Positions 27,660 through 36,921 of a stretch of DNA of 64,000 bases are shown here, in pieces. Positions within the stretch are counted from its first letter, which is position 1; each line of letters begins with the position of its first letter. Origin of the DNA: Pseudomonas sp. ML2-2023-3 (lineage in GTDB: Bacteria > Pseudomonadota > Gammaproteobacteria > Pseudomonadales > Pseudomonadaceae); contig NZ_CP146343.1 of NCBI RefSeq assembly GCF_037055275.1, forward strand, positions 2,204,501-2,268,500. Reading direction: 5' to 3'. Below the pieces are notes generated by a model. That model worked only from the letters and a program-made list of their open reading frames with translations. It searched no databases and was not told the DNA's origin. A program made the translations under genes and the position numbers.

Positions 27660-28666
27660 GTTCTGCCTTGCAAGGCTCCTTGATGGTGGACGTCGCCGGT
27701 ACTTGGCTGACGGCTGAAGATCGGCAATTACTTCGCCAGCCAGAAGTAGGCGGGTTGATTATCTTTGCACGCAATATCGAGCATCCGCGCCAGGTGCGTG
27801 AGTTGAGCGCTTCGATTCGCGCGCTGCGTCCCGACCTGTTGCTGGCGGTCGATCAGGAAGGTGGCCGGGTGCAGCGTCTGCGTCAGGGGTTCGTGCGCCT
27901 GCCAGCCATGCGTGCCATTGCTGATAACCCCAACGCCGAGTACCTGGCTGAACAGTGTGGCTGGATCATGGCCACTGAAGTGCTGGCCGTAGGGCTGGAC
28001 CTGAGCTTTGCCCCGGTCCTGGATCTGGATTATCAGCGTAGCGCTGTGGTCGGTAGCCGTTCGTTCGAGGGAGACCCTGAGCGCGCAGCCACATTGGCCG
28101 GGGCTTTTATTCGCGGGATGAACGACGCGGGCATGGCGGCGACCGGTAAGCATTTTCCGGGACACGGATGGGCCGAGGCTGATTCTCACGTCGCCATTCC
28201 AACTGACGAGCGCAGTCTTGAGCAGATTCGCGCCCATGACCTCGTGCCTTTTGCCCGCTTGAGCAAGCATCTGGCTGCTGTCATGCCGGCCCACGTGATC
28301 TATCCACAAGTGGACAGCCAGCCTGCAGGATTCTCACGTCGCTGGTTGCAGGATATTTTGCGCGGCGAGCTTCAGTTCGACGGCGTGATTTTCAGTGACG
28401 ACCTGTCGATGGCGGGTGCGCACGTAGTGGGTGATGCCGCCAGCCGGATTGAGGCGGCCTTATCGGCGGGTTGTGACATGGGACTGGTATGCAACGACCG
28501 TGCGGCGGCGGAGTTGGCACTCAGCGCTGCTCAGCGGTTGAACGTTACCCCTTCGCCCAGGATTGCACGCATGCGCGGTCAGGCCTGGGCCAGCACTGAC
28601 TATCGCCAGAGCCCGCGCTGGCTGGTGGCAATGGGTGCGCTCAAGGATGCTCAATTAATAGATTGA
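27656..28666 (+). CDS. nagZ: Beta-N-acetylhexosaminidase NagZ
   Basis: A 336-residue cytosolic glycoside hydrolase family 3 enzyme. It removes GlcNAc from GlcNAc-1,6-anhydroMurNAc peptides during peptidoglycan recycling, producing the anhydroMurNAc peptides that can induce AmpC. The diagnostic motif KHFPGHGWAEADSH (catalytic His/Asp dyad) lies near residue 165, and the nucleophile Asp is in VIFSDDLSMAGAH. AAAGGAT lies about 9 bases before the start. Its start overlaps the stop of a 41-codon frame. Confidence 0.95.
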   Translation: MSSALQGSLMVDVAGTWLTAEDRQLLRQPEVGGLIIFARNIEHPRQVRELSASIRALRPDLLLAVDQEGGRVQRLRQGFVRLPAMRAIADNPNAEYLAEQCGWIMATEVLAVGLDLSFAPVLDLDYQRSAVVGSRSFEGDPERAATLAGAFIRGMNDAGMAATGKHFPGHGWAEADSHVAIPTDERSLEQIRAHDLVPFARLSKHLAAVMPAHVIYPQVDSQPAGFSRRWLQDILRGELQFDGVIFSDDLSMAGAHVVGDAASRIEAALSAGCDMGLVCNDRAAAELALSAAQRLNVTPSPRIARMRGQAWASTDYRQSPRWLVAMGALKDAQLID

Positions 28667-28719
28667 GCACATCGATGCCGCTTTGACGCTTGGCGAAGCA
28701 GAAAGACCGTATCGCCTGA

Positions 28720-28788
28720 ATCGCGGCAAGCCAGCTCCCAAGATTTCGCAAGCACCACAAAGCCCGTGGGAGCGGGCTTGCTCGCGAT
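28720..28788. repeat. REP pair, family A, one copy degenerate
   Basis: An intact copy at 28765-28788 (GTGGGAGCGGGCTTGCTCGC) faces a decayed inverted copy at 28720-28740 that has lost several bases. It lies between the convergent ends of nagZ and the SNF2-type helicase. Confidence 0.75.
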
Positions 28789-28847
28789 GGCGTCAGCGCG
28801 ATCAAGCAGAAAGACCGCGCCTGCAGTTAATCAATAAGTCGGGTGTC

Positions 28848-31550
28848 TCAGCGCTTCTCTGTTTTGGGTGGCAGCGGCGCGAAGAGCGCGTCGATGTCGT
28901 CGTCCTGTAATTTCCAGTCACCGGCGACTCGTCCGTCCAGAACACCTGCGGCCAAATCCGATTTTTCTTGCTGCAAGTGCTGGATTTTTTCCTCCACGGT
29001 GCCGCGGGCAATCATCTTGTAAACAAACACCGGTTTTTCCTGGCCGATACGGTAGGCGCGGTCGGTGGCCTGGTTTTCAGCCGCCGGGTTCCACCACGGG
29101 TCATAGTGAATCACGGTGTCGGCTTCGGTGAGGTTTAATCCCACGCCGCCAGCCTTGAGGCTGATCAGGAATATTTGCAGGGTGCCGCTCTGGAAGTCTT
29201 TGACCGGTGTGCGTCGGTCACGGGTTTGCCCCGTGAGGATGGCGTAGCGCACTTTGCGTTTTTTCAGTTCGATTTCGATCAGGCCGAGCATCGAGGTGAA
29301 CTGGGAAAACAGCAGGATGCGCCTGCCTTCGGCAAACAGTTCTTCGAGCATCAGCATCAGGCTGTCTAGCTTGCCCGAGGAACTGCCTTTTTTCGGCGGG
29401 GTGTCGCTGACCAGTCGCAGATCGCAGCACACCTGACGCAGCTTGAGCAGCGCCTCGAGGATAATGATCTGGCTGCGCCCGACACCTTTTCGAGTGATTT
29501 CGTCGCGCACCTTCTTGTCCATCGCCAGGCGCATGGTCTCGTAGACGTCGCGCTGGGCCTCGTTCAGGTCGACCCAGTGAATGATCTCGGTCTTGGGCGG
29601 CAGTTCGGTCGCGACCTGTTCCTTGGTGCGGCGCAATAAAAACGGTTTGATCCGCGCATTGAGATGCTGCAGGCGCTCGTTGCTGCCCTGACGCTCGATG
29701 GGTATGCGGTAGTCGCGGTTAAAGGTTTTAACGTCGCCCAGCCAGCCGGGCAGCAGGAAGTGGAACAGAGACCAAAGCTCGCCCAGGTGGTTTTCCAGCG
29801 GGGTGCCGCTCAGGCACAGGCGTTGCCGTGCAATCAGTTCACAGGCCGCCTGGGTGGCCTTGCTGCCGGGGTTCTTGATGTACTGGGCCTCGTCCAGGAC
29901 CAGCAGGTGCAAGGGCAGTTTTGCCAGGTGCTCGATGTCCTTGGGCAGCAAGGCGTAGGTGGTCAGGATCACGTCGTAGTCATTGAGGTGTGCAAAGTGT
30001 TTTTTGCGGGTGGCGCCAAACAGCGCCAGCACCTTGAGCTGCGGAGTGAAGTGCGCAGCTTCGTCCAGCCAGTTGGGGATCAGGCTGGTGGGCATCACCA
30101 CCATTGCCGGACGATCCAGGCGGCCGGCATTTTTTTCGCACAAGATATGGGCCAGGGTCTGCAGGGTTTTGCCCAGCCCCATGTCGTCGGCCAGTACGCC
30201 GCCCACTTCGAGCTGGCGCAACGACTGCATCCAGCTCAGGCCTTCAAGCTGGTATGGGCGCAAGTTGGCATTGAGCCCTTGGGGAACTTCGACGCTAAAG
30301 TCCTTGATGTCGCGCAGGCGCTGGGCAAAACCGCGTATCTGCTCGCCACCTTCCCAGCGCAAGGGCAGGGCATCGAGAGCATTGAGGCGTGGTGCGTCAG
30401 CGCTTTTGATCCGCAGGGAGGTCGCGTCCGGTTCACCCAGATAAAATTCGTCCAGGGTTGCCAGTACCGGTTTCAGCCGTCCGTACGGCAGGGCGACCTG
30501 AAGCGGGCCATGATTGCTGCCGGGGTTGGCCGGGATATTCACCAGAATCAGTTCGTCATCCCGACGCCGGGCGAGTTTTTCGGGGTTGAGGATGTCGCTG
30601 TGGGAGCGCATCAGGTTCAGCAGTATCGGCAGCAAGCTCAGGTGTCGGCCGTTGACGATAATGCCCAGTTCCAGGTCGAACCAGTCACGTTCCGGGGCCT
30701 CGTCGACATTGGCATACCAGTCTTCGACCGGGGTCAGGTCAAAGCCGAAACCTTCATCGATCTGCAGCTCCCAGCCTTGTTCCCTCAGGCCTTGCATCTG
30801 GTTGAGGGTGAAATTCAGCCAGGCACTGTCATTGACCAGTTCAAACAGCTCTCCAGCACTTTCAGGCAGCGCCTTGCTCTGGCGGGTCGCAATCTTGAAG
30901 CCCAGGCTGCGCAATTGCTCGCGGTAGAGGTTCTCTGTGTCGGGATGACGCTTGATCCGCAGGGTCTGCTGTTCCTGGCGCAGCAGGATGTCGGTGTTCT
31001 TTTGCCCGCTGACGTATTGATCCAGGTAGTTGAACGACAGTGCTGCGCGGTGCTGGATGTAGCGTTGCATCTTGCCGTTGCGCGGTTCGAAGGCGCTGAA
31101 TTCAGCGCTGGCCAGCCACAGCCGTGGCACCGGCTTTACATCGTCGACCCGAAGTTCTGGCAGGTTGTTGGGACGACGTGAGTCGAGTACGGCCTGGAGT
31201 TTTTCCAGAAGCTCGGCATCCTGAGCGGCGGCAGGGTAGTTCAAGGTTTCTTCAATCTTCAGTAAGACGGCAGCGGTGTGCTTGCAATGGGTGCGTACCG
31301 GACAGGTGCAGGTGGCGTCCACCAAAAGCAAAGTACCTTTGGCGGACTCACGCAGATGTATGGTCTGGCGGTAGGGGTTTTCGCCTGAGCCCTGGCAGCT
31401 CGCGCTGATCATGCTGTCGCCGATCTGGACGATCCTGACACGGTTTTCCTTGGCGTAGCGGCGGCCACGCTCAAGGCTTTGCTCTTTGAAGCGGCTGGTC
31501 CAGGTCGGTGCGAGCGGCTTGGTCAACCGGGGTGTCTGGCTCAGGGTCAT
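28848..31550 (-). CDS. SNF2-family helicase with SWIM zinc finger
   Basis: A 900-residue ATPase of the Swi2/Snf2 (RapA-like) superfamily. An N-terminal SWIM motif (CTCPVRTHCKH, CxCx4-5CxH) lies near residue 80 and should bind zinc and nucleic acid or protein. The helicase core has motif I ADDMGLGKTLQTLAH, motif II VLDEAQYIKN, motif III LCLSGTPLENHLGELW and the C-terminal SLKAGGVGLNL and RAYRIGQEKPV motifs. Such proteins remodel nucleic-acid complexes; the specific target is unknown. It lies 11 bases after the mfd start region on the same strand, read toward nagZ. Confidence 0.9.
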   Translation of the reverse strand: MTLSQTPRLTKPLAPTWTSRFKEQSLERGRRYAKENRVRIVQIGDSMISASCQGSGENPYRQTIHLRESAKGTLLLVDATCTCPVRTHCKHTAAVLLKIEETLNYPAAAQDAELLEKLQAVLDSRRPNNLPELRVDDVKPVPRLWLASAEFSAFEPRNGKMQRYIQHRAALSFNYLDQYVSGQKNTDILLRQEQQTLRIKRHPDTENLYREQLRSLGFKIATRQSKALPESAGELFELVNDSAWLNFTLNQMQGLREQGWELQIDEGFGFDLTPVEDWYANVDEAPERDWFDLELGIIVNGRHLSLLPILLNLMRSHSDILNPEKLARRRDDELILVNIPANPGSNHGPLQVALPYGRLKPVLATLDEFYLGEPDATSLRIKSADAPRLNALDALPLRWEGGEQIRGFAQRLRDIKDFSVEVPQGLNANLRPYQLEGLSWMQSLRQLEVGGVLADDMGLGKTLQTLAHILCEKNAGRLDRPAMVVMPTSLIPNWLDEAAHFTPQLKVLALFGATRKKHFAHLNDYDVILTTYALLPKDIEHLAKLPLHLLVLDEAQYIKNPGSKATQAACELIARQRLCLSGTPLENHLGELWSLFHFLLPGWLGDVKTFNRDYRIPIERQGSNERLQHLNARIKPFLLRRTKEQVATELPPKTEIIHWVDLNEAQRDVYETMRLAMDKKVRDEITRKGVGRSQIIILEALLKLRQVCCDLRLVSDTPPKKGSSSGKLDSLMLMLEELFAEGRRILLFSQFTSMLGLIEIELKKRKVRYAILTGQTRDRRTPVKDFQSGTLQIFLISLKAGGVGLNLTEADTVIHYDPWWNPAAENQATDRAYRIGQEKPVFVYKMIARGTVEEKIQHLQQEKSDLAAGVLDGRVAGDWKLQDDDIDALFAPLPPKTEKR

Positions 31551-31561
31551 GGGTAGTTCAT

Positions 31562-34500
31562 TTAGGAAGACTTCGGCGTCAGGCGCTCAAACAGCGCCTC
31601 GATGGTATTGAAGCGTTCTTCCGGGCGCTCCATGGGCACCATGAACTTGAACAGGGTTGCGCCTTCGAATTTGTAGCGGTTGGGTTGGCCCTGGATCAGT
31701 TTGATCAGCACCATCGGGTCAACCGGTGTGTCCGCTGCAAATTCGATTCGCCCGCCTTGTGGGCCGGCATCGACCTTTTTGATTCCCAGCTGCTCGGCCT
31801 GCAATTTGAGCAGGGTGATGCGTACCAGGTTCTTGGTCGGTTCCGGAAGCAGGCCAAAGCGGTCGATCATCTCGACCTGCAAGTCCTTGAGGCCTTCTTC
31901 GTCGGCGGCCGAGGCAATGCGCTTGTAGAGAATCAGTCGAGTGTGCACATCGGGCAGGTAGGCCTCGGGAATCAGCGCGGGCACCCGCAGGTTGATTTCC
32001 GGCCCGCCGCCCAGTGGCTGGTCGAGGTTGGGCTGCTCGCCCTTGCGGATCGACTTGACCGCCCGTTCGAGCATTTCCATGTACAGGGTAAAACCGACGG
32101 CCTGGATCTGGCCGCTTTGGCCATCGCCCAGCAGCTCGCCTGCGCCACGGATCTCAAGGTCGTTGGTGGCCAGCACAAAACCGGCCCCCAGATCCTGGGT
32201 GTTGGCGATGGCTTCCAGGCGCTTTTGCGCATCCCCGGTGATTTGCTGGCGCGGGGGGGTCAGCAGGTAGGCGTAAGCCTGGTGGTGACTTCGCCCCACG
32301 CGACCGCGCAACTGGTGCAGTTGTGCCAGGCCGAATTTGTCGGCGCGCTCGATGATGATGGTGTTGGCGCTCGGCACGTCGATGCCGGTCTCGATGATGG
32401 TCGAGGCGATCAGCACGTTGAAGCGCTTGTGGTAGAAGTCGCTCATCACCTGTTCGAGTTCGCGTTCGCGCATCTGCCCGTGGCCGATGCCGATCCGCGC
32501 CTCGGGTACCAGCTCTGCCAGTTCGGCGGCGCATTTTTCGATGGTTTTGACATCGTTGTGCAGGTAGTAAACCTGGCCGCCGCGCAGCAACTCGCGCAGC
32601 AGTGCTTCTTTGACCGTGCTTTTGTTCTGCTCCATGACAAAGGTGCGCACCGACAACCGGCGTGCCGGTGGCGTGGCGATGATCGACAGGTCGCGCATGC
32701 CCGACACCGCCATGTTCAGCGTGCGCGGGATGGGTGTTGCGGTGAGGGTCAGAATATCGACTTCACTGCGCAGGGCCTTGAGCTGTTCTTTCTGGCGAAC
32801 CCCGAAGCGGTGTTCTTCGTCGATGATCACCAGGCCCAGGTTTTTGATTTTGACGTCGTCCTGCAGCAGCTTGTGGGTGCCGATCACGATGTCGATCTTG
32901 CCTTCGGCCAGGTCGGCCACTGCCTGGTTGATCTCTTTGGCCGACTTGAAGCGGCTCATCACCTCAACGGTTACCGGCCAGTCGGCAAAACGGTCGCGGA
33001 AGCTGTTGTAGTGCTGTTGGGCGAGCAGGGTGGTGGGGACCAGAATGGCGACCTGACGACCACCATGCACGGCAATGAAGGCCGCACGCATGGCCACTTC
33101 GGTTTTGCCGAAGCCCACGTCGCCACACACCAGGCGGTCCATCGGCTTGGGCGACAGCATGTCGGCGCGCACGGCTTCGATTGTGGTTTGCTGGTCCGGT
33201 GTTTCTTCAAACGGGAAGCCGGCACTGAAGGTGGCGTAATCGGCTTTAGGGTCCGCAAACGCATAGCCTTCACGGGCAGCTCTGCGGGCATAAATGTCGA
33301 GCAGTTCGGCAGCCACGTCACGCACTTGCTCGGCAGCTTTGCGCTTGGCTTTTTGCCAGGTTTCCGAACCCAGGCGGTGCAACGGCGCCAGTTCATCATC
33401 GCTGCCGGTGTAGCGGGCGATCAGGTGCAGGTTGGCCACCGGCACGTAGAGCTTGGCGCCCTCGGCATATTCCAGGGTCAGGAATTCGGCCACCTGATTG
33501 TCCACTTCCAGCGTTGCCAGGCCCTGATAGCGACCGACACCGTGGTCAATGTGGACAACGGGTGCGCCTTCACGCAGCTCGGTGAGGTTCTTGATGACGG
33601 CATCGTTGTTGGCATCGGCGCGTTTTTCGCGACGCCTGCGCTGCATTACGCGCTGGCCGAACAACGGGCTTTCGGCAATCAGTGCCAGTGCCGGGTCGTC
33701 CAGCAGCAGGCCTTCATCCAGCGGGGCAATGGTGATTGCCAGGCGATGCTTGCTGGCGACGAAGTCCGGCCAGCTGTCGACCGTTTTTGGTCGCAGCTTC
33801 AGGCGCTCCAGCAGTTCGAGCAGCACCTCGCGCCGACCCGCCGACTCAGCGGTAAACAACACGCGGCCATCAAACTGCTCAAGAAACCCGGACAAGGCAG
33901 CCAGTGGCTGATTGGCCTTGGCTTCAATCGCGAGATTGGGCAGCGGTTGGGCCGGGAACCGTTCACGGCTGCTGCCGGTGTCCAGGTCATCCTGGCTTGC
34001 GACTACCCGTGGCCAGCTTTTGAGGCGGGCGAAGCAGTCTTCAACCGGCAAAAACAGCTCGGCAGGCGGCAGCAAAGGACGCGACGGGTCGATGCGGCGT
34101 TCTTCGTAGCGGTTGCGCACGTCAGACCAGAAATTCTCGGCCGCCTGCTCAATGCCTGGCAGCGAGAACACTTGCGTGTCGGCCGGCAGATAATCGAACA
34201 GGGTTGAGGTTTCATCGAAAAACAGTGGCAGGTAGTACTCGATACCCGCAGGTGTAATCCCGCTGGTCAGATCCTGAAAGATCGGGCATCGACGGAAGTC
34301 GACATCAAAGCGTTCACGGAAGCGGGCCTTGAAGCGGGTCACGGCGTCTTTTTGCAGCGGGAACTCGCGAGCGGGCAGCAGCCTTACCGACTCGACCTTG
34401 TCTATCGAGCGCTGGTTCTCCGGGTCGAAGGTGCGCAGGGTCTCGATTTCGTCGTCGAACAGGTCGATCCGGTACGGCAGCTTGCTGCCCATCGGGAACA

Positions 34501-35011
34501 GGTCGATCAGGGCGCCTCGCACTGCAAATTCACCATGTTCATACACGGTGTCAACGCAGCGATAACCACTGGCCTCAAGCCGGGTACGCATCTGTTCCAC
34601 GTCCAGCTTCTGGCCGATATCCAGCACCAGGCTGCTGCCGAGCAAGAACTTGGTCGGCGCAAGGCGATGTAGGGCGGTGGTAATCGGCACTACCAAAACC
34701 CCATGACTCAGCTCCGGCAGCCGGTACAGGCTGGCGATACGCTGGGAGATGATGTCCTGGTGCGGAGAAAAGAGATCGTAGGGCAGGGTTTCCCAGTCGG
34801 GAAAATGCAGCACCGGCAACTCGGGCGCGAAAAACCTCAGCTCTTGCTCAAGGCGTTCTGCACTTTGGCTGTCGGCGGTCAGGAGCAGGGTGAAGCGCTT
34901 GGCGGCGCTGGCGGCCTCGGCAATCGCAAGGCTCAGGGCGGCACCGGGCAAGTTGCTCCAGTGCTGTTTACCTGCCGTAGCAGGGAGTTTCGGTAGACGC
35001 AGGACGGGCAC
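31562..35011 (-). CDS. mfd: Transcription-repair coupling factor Mfd
   Basis: A 1,149-residue DNA translocase that removes RNA polymerase stalled at lesions and recruits UvrA. The N-terminal UvrB-homology region covers about residues 1-350, followed by an RNA-polymerase-interacting CarD-like domain (PVVHIDHGVGRYQGLATLE). The helicase core has GDVGFGKTEVAMRAAFIA and VIIDEEHRFGVRQKEQL, with IIETGIDVPSANTII in the second lobe. A C-terminal TRCF domain completes it. Full length for the family. It probably shares a leftward transcript with the helicase gene. Confidence 0.96.
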   Translation of the reverse strand: MPVLRLPKLPATAGKQHWSNLPGAALSLAIAEAASAAKRFTLLLTADSQSAERLEQELRFFAPELPVLHFPDWETLPYDLFSPHQDIISQRIASLYRLPELSHGVLVVPITTALHRLAPTKFLLGSSLVLDIGQKLDVEQMRTRLEASGYRCVDTVYEHGEFAVRGALIDLFPMGSKLPYRIDLFDDEIETLRTFDPENQRSIDKVESVRLLPAREFPLQKDAVTRFKARFRERFDVDFRRCPIFQDLTSGITPAGIEYYLPLFFDETSTLFDYLPADTQVFSLPGIEQAAENFWSDVRNRYEERRIDPSRPLLPPAELFLPVEDCFARLKSWPRVVASQDDLDTGSSRERFPAQPLPNLAIEAKANQPLAALSGFLEQFDGRVLFTAESAGRREVLLELLERLKLRPKTVDSWPDFVASKHRLAITIAPLDEGLLLDDPALALIAESPLFGQRVMQRRRREKRADANNDAVIKNLTELREGAPVVHIDHGVGRYQGLATLEVDNQVAEFLTLEYAEGAKLYVPVANLHLIARYTGSDDELAPLHRLGSETWQKAKRKAAEQVRDVAAELLDIYARRAAREGYAFADPKADYATFSAGFPFEETPDQQTTIEAVRADMLSPKPMDRLVCGDVGFGKTEVAMRAAFIAVHGGRQVAILVPTTLLAQQHYNSFRDRFADWPVTVEVMSRFKSAKEINQAVADLAEGKIDIVIGTHKLLQDDVKIKNLGLVIIDEEHRFGVRQKEQLKALRSEVDILTLTATPIPRTLNMAVSGMRDLSIIATPPARRLSVRTFVMEQNKSTVKEALLRELLRGGQVYYLHNDVKTIEKCAAELAELVPEARIGIGHGQMRERELEQVMSDFYHKRFNVLIASTIIETGIDVPSANTIIIERADKFGLAQLHQLRGRVGRSHHQAYAYLLTPPRQQITGDAQKRLEAIANTQDLGAGFVLATNDLEIRGAGELLGDGQSGQIQAVGFTLYMEMLERAVKSIRKGEQPNLDQPLGGGPEINLRVPALIPEAYLPDVHTRLILYKRIASAADEEGLKDLQVEMIDRFGLLPEPTKNLVRITLLKLQAEQLGIKKVDAGPQGGRIEFAADTPVDPMVLIKLIQGQPNRYKFEGATLFKFMVPMERPEERFNTIEALFERLTPKSS

Positions 35012-35312
35012 GGAAGGTTGAGCTCCAAGCGTTGCGGCAAAGTCTGCAATTGTAACGGGCCAAGGGGCAGGCTGTCAGTTGCAGTCTTTGAACGGCGTTG
35101 AATTCAGCGTGAGTTATCGAACATGGGGGTGTCAGAGGGGCTGCTCAAGGGCTGCAGGCCCATAAAAATGCCGGTGTTATAAAAATATTCGCCTATATTT
35201 ACGGGAGCTTAATCGTTTCAGTAACGGCGTATGACAGGCGTGCATTGCCCCTGAATGGGCGCGGCGGCATAATGTAGCCCCTTTTTTCAGCCCCTACATG
35301 TGGAAGGTTCCC
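35012..35312 (+). other. Divergent intergenic region between mfd and gap
   Basis: About 300 bases with a distinctly AT-rich core around 35165-35200 (TATAAAAATATTCGCCTATATT). It must hold promoters for both mfd and gap. No convincing -35/-10 pair, operator or gene was recognised. GGAAGG at 35301-35306 serves the GTG start of gap. Confidence 0.5.
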
Positions 35313-36761
35313 GTGACTCAGAAGCCCGACCAGTGTCTTGGTGAATGGATCGACCGTGAAGCACTCGCAGAAGCGATGATTCCGCTTATCGGTCAGCTAT
35401 ACCGCAATAACAATGTGGTTAGCTCGATCTATGGCCGCAGCCTGATCAACCGTTCAGTCATTGCGATTCTCAAAGCTCACCGCTTTGCTCGCCATCGTCA
35501 GTCCGATGATATCGAATTGTCCGTGCACGAAACTTTCCCTCTGCTCAAGGCAATGAGCGAGCTCAAGCTCGGCGCTGCCTCGGTAGACCTGGGCAAGCTG
35601 GCCGTCAAGTTCAAGGCCGAAGGCAATGGCCGCACGGCTGAGCAATTTGTACGCGAAGAGCTGGCCGATGTAGTGGGTCAGCAAAACGCCTCTGCACGCA
35701 AAGGTACTGACGTTGTTCTGTACGGCTTCGGTCGTATCGGCCGTCTGCTGGCGCGCATCCTGATCGAGAAAACCGGTGGTGGCGACGGTCTGCGTCTGCG
35801 TGCCATCGTTGTGCGCAAAGGCGCCGACAACGATCTGGTCAAGCGTGCAAGCCTGCTGCGTCGTGACTCGGTACATGGCCCGTTTGATGGCACCATCGTT
35901 GTCGATGAAGTCAACAACACCATCACTGCCAACGGCAACCTGATCCAGGTGATCTACGCGAAGAACCCTACCGAGGTGGATTACACCCAGTACGGCATCA
36001 AGAACGCCCTGCTGGTGGACAACACCGGTGTTTGGCGTGACGCAGACGGCCTGGGCCAGCACTTGCAGTGCCCTGGTATCGACCGCGTTGTCCTGACCGC
36101 TCCGGGCAAGGGCAAGCTGAAGAACATCGTTCACGGCATCAACCACGGCGAAATCACTGCTGACGACAAGATCGTTTCGGCGGCATCCTGCACCACCAAC
36201 GCCATCGTGCCGGTGCTCAAGGCTGTCAACGACAAGTTCGGCATCGTCAACGGTCACGTTGAAACGGTTCACTCGTACACCAACGACCAGAACCTGATCG
36301 ACAACTTCCACAAGGGCGATCGCCGTGGTCGCAGCGCCGCGCTGAACATGGTTATCACCGAGACGGGTGCTGCTACCGCTGCTGCCAAGGCTTTGCCTGA
36401 GCTGGCCGGCAAGCTGACCGGTAACGCGATCCGCGTTCCGACGCCAAACGTTTCGATGGCCATTCTCAACCTGAACCTTGAGAAACCGGCTACCCGTGAA
36501 GAAATGAACGAGTACCTGCGCCACATGGCGTTGCACTCCGATCTGCACAAGCAAATCGACTACGTGAGCTCGCAGGAAGTGGTTTCCACTGACTTCGTGG
36601 GTTCGCGTCACGCCGGTGTAGTGGATGCTGAAGCCACTATCTGCAATGACAACCGCGTTGTGCTGTACGTTTGGTACGACAACGAATTCGGTTACAGCTG
36701 CCAGGTAGTACGCGTGATGGAAGACATGGCCGGGGTTAACCCGCCAGCGTTCCCACGCTAA
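35313..36761 (+). CDS. gap: Glyceraldehyde-3-phosphate dehydrogenase, long form
   Basis: A 482-residue GAPDH with an N-terminal extension of about 135 residues before the NAD-binding strand VVLYGFGRIGRLLARIL. The catalytic Cys293 is in SAASCTTNAIVPVLKAV, and WYDNEFGYSCQVVRVM is the conserved C-terminal segment. The GTG start (MTQKPDQCLGEW) is chosen because it has a GGAAGG site and fits the family. Canonical bacterial GAPDH has about 335 residues; this long type is widespread in pseudomonads beside mfd. Role (glycolytic or gluconeogenic) is not shown by sequence. Confidence 0.92.
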   Translation: MTQKPDQCLGEWIDREALAEAMIPLIGQLYRNNNVVSSIYGRSLINRSVIAILKAHRFARHRQSDDIELSVHETFPLLKAMSELKLGAASVDLGKLAVKFKAEGNGRTAEQFVREELADVVGQQNASARKGTDVVLYGFGRIGRLLARILIEKTGGGDGLRLRAIVVRKGADNDLVKRASLLRRDSVHGPFDGTIVVDEVNNTITANGNLIQVIYAKNPTEVDYTQYGIKNALLVDNTGVWRDADGLGQHLQCPGIDRVVLTAPGKGKLKNIVHGINHGEITADDKIVSAASCTTNAIVPVLKAVNDKFGIVNGHVETVHSYTNDQNLIDNFHKGDRRGRSAALNMVITETGAATAAAKALPELAGKLTGNAIRVPTPNVSMAILNLNLEKPATREEMNEYLRHMALHSDLHKQIDYVSSQEVVSTDFVGSRHAGVVDAEATICNDNRVVLYVWYDNEFGYSCQVVRVMEDMAGVNPPAFPR

Positions 36762-36777
36762 GCAAGCGCCGCAACTG

Positions 36778-36807
36778 AAAACGCCCCGACTGGTTCGGGG
36801 CGTTTTT
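36778..36807 (+). terminator. Rho-independent terminator of gap
   Basis: The stem ACGCCCCGA / TCGGGGCGT, with a 5-base loop, is followed by TTTTTG, 17 bases after the stop. Confidence 0.88.
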
Positions 36808-36826
36808 GTGTGTGCTGCAAAAACCA

Positions 36827-36919
36827 TGTAGTCGCTGCCGCAGGCTGCGAAGGGTTGCGGAGCAACCCGTTTTCTTCAACGCACCGCAGCCCCAAACGCA
36901 GCCTGCGGCAGCGACTACA
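36827..36919. repeat. Inverted repeat, family B, perfect 23-bp arms
   Basis: The arms 36827-36849 and 36897-36919 are perfectly complementary (start TGTAGTCGCTGCCGCAGG), with an inner hairpin GGGTTGC-GGA-GCAACCC at 36852-36868. It lies between the convergent ends of gap and the MHS transporter gene, directly after the gap terminator. Confidence 0.88.
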
Positions 36920-36921
36920 GG

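Noticed and set aside
29664..31181. Forward frame of about 505 codons opposite the SNF2 helicase
   Set aside because: Antisense shadow of a gene with all helicase motifs; the translation is Gln/Val-rich with no domain.
31508..34207. Long forward frame (about 900 codons) opposite mfd
   Set aside because: It is an antisense shadow of the strongly conserved mfd gene. Codon bias of mfd in GC-rich DNA leaves the opposite frame open, and its translation resembles no protein family.
35454..36827. Reverse frame of about 457 codons opposite gap
   Set aside because: Shadow of gap; it crosses the gap terminator and lacks any family signature.
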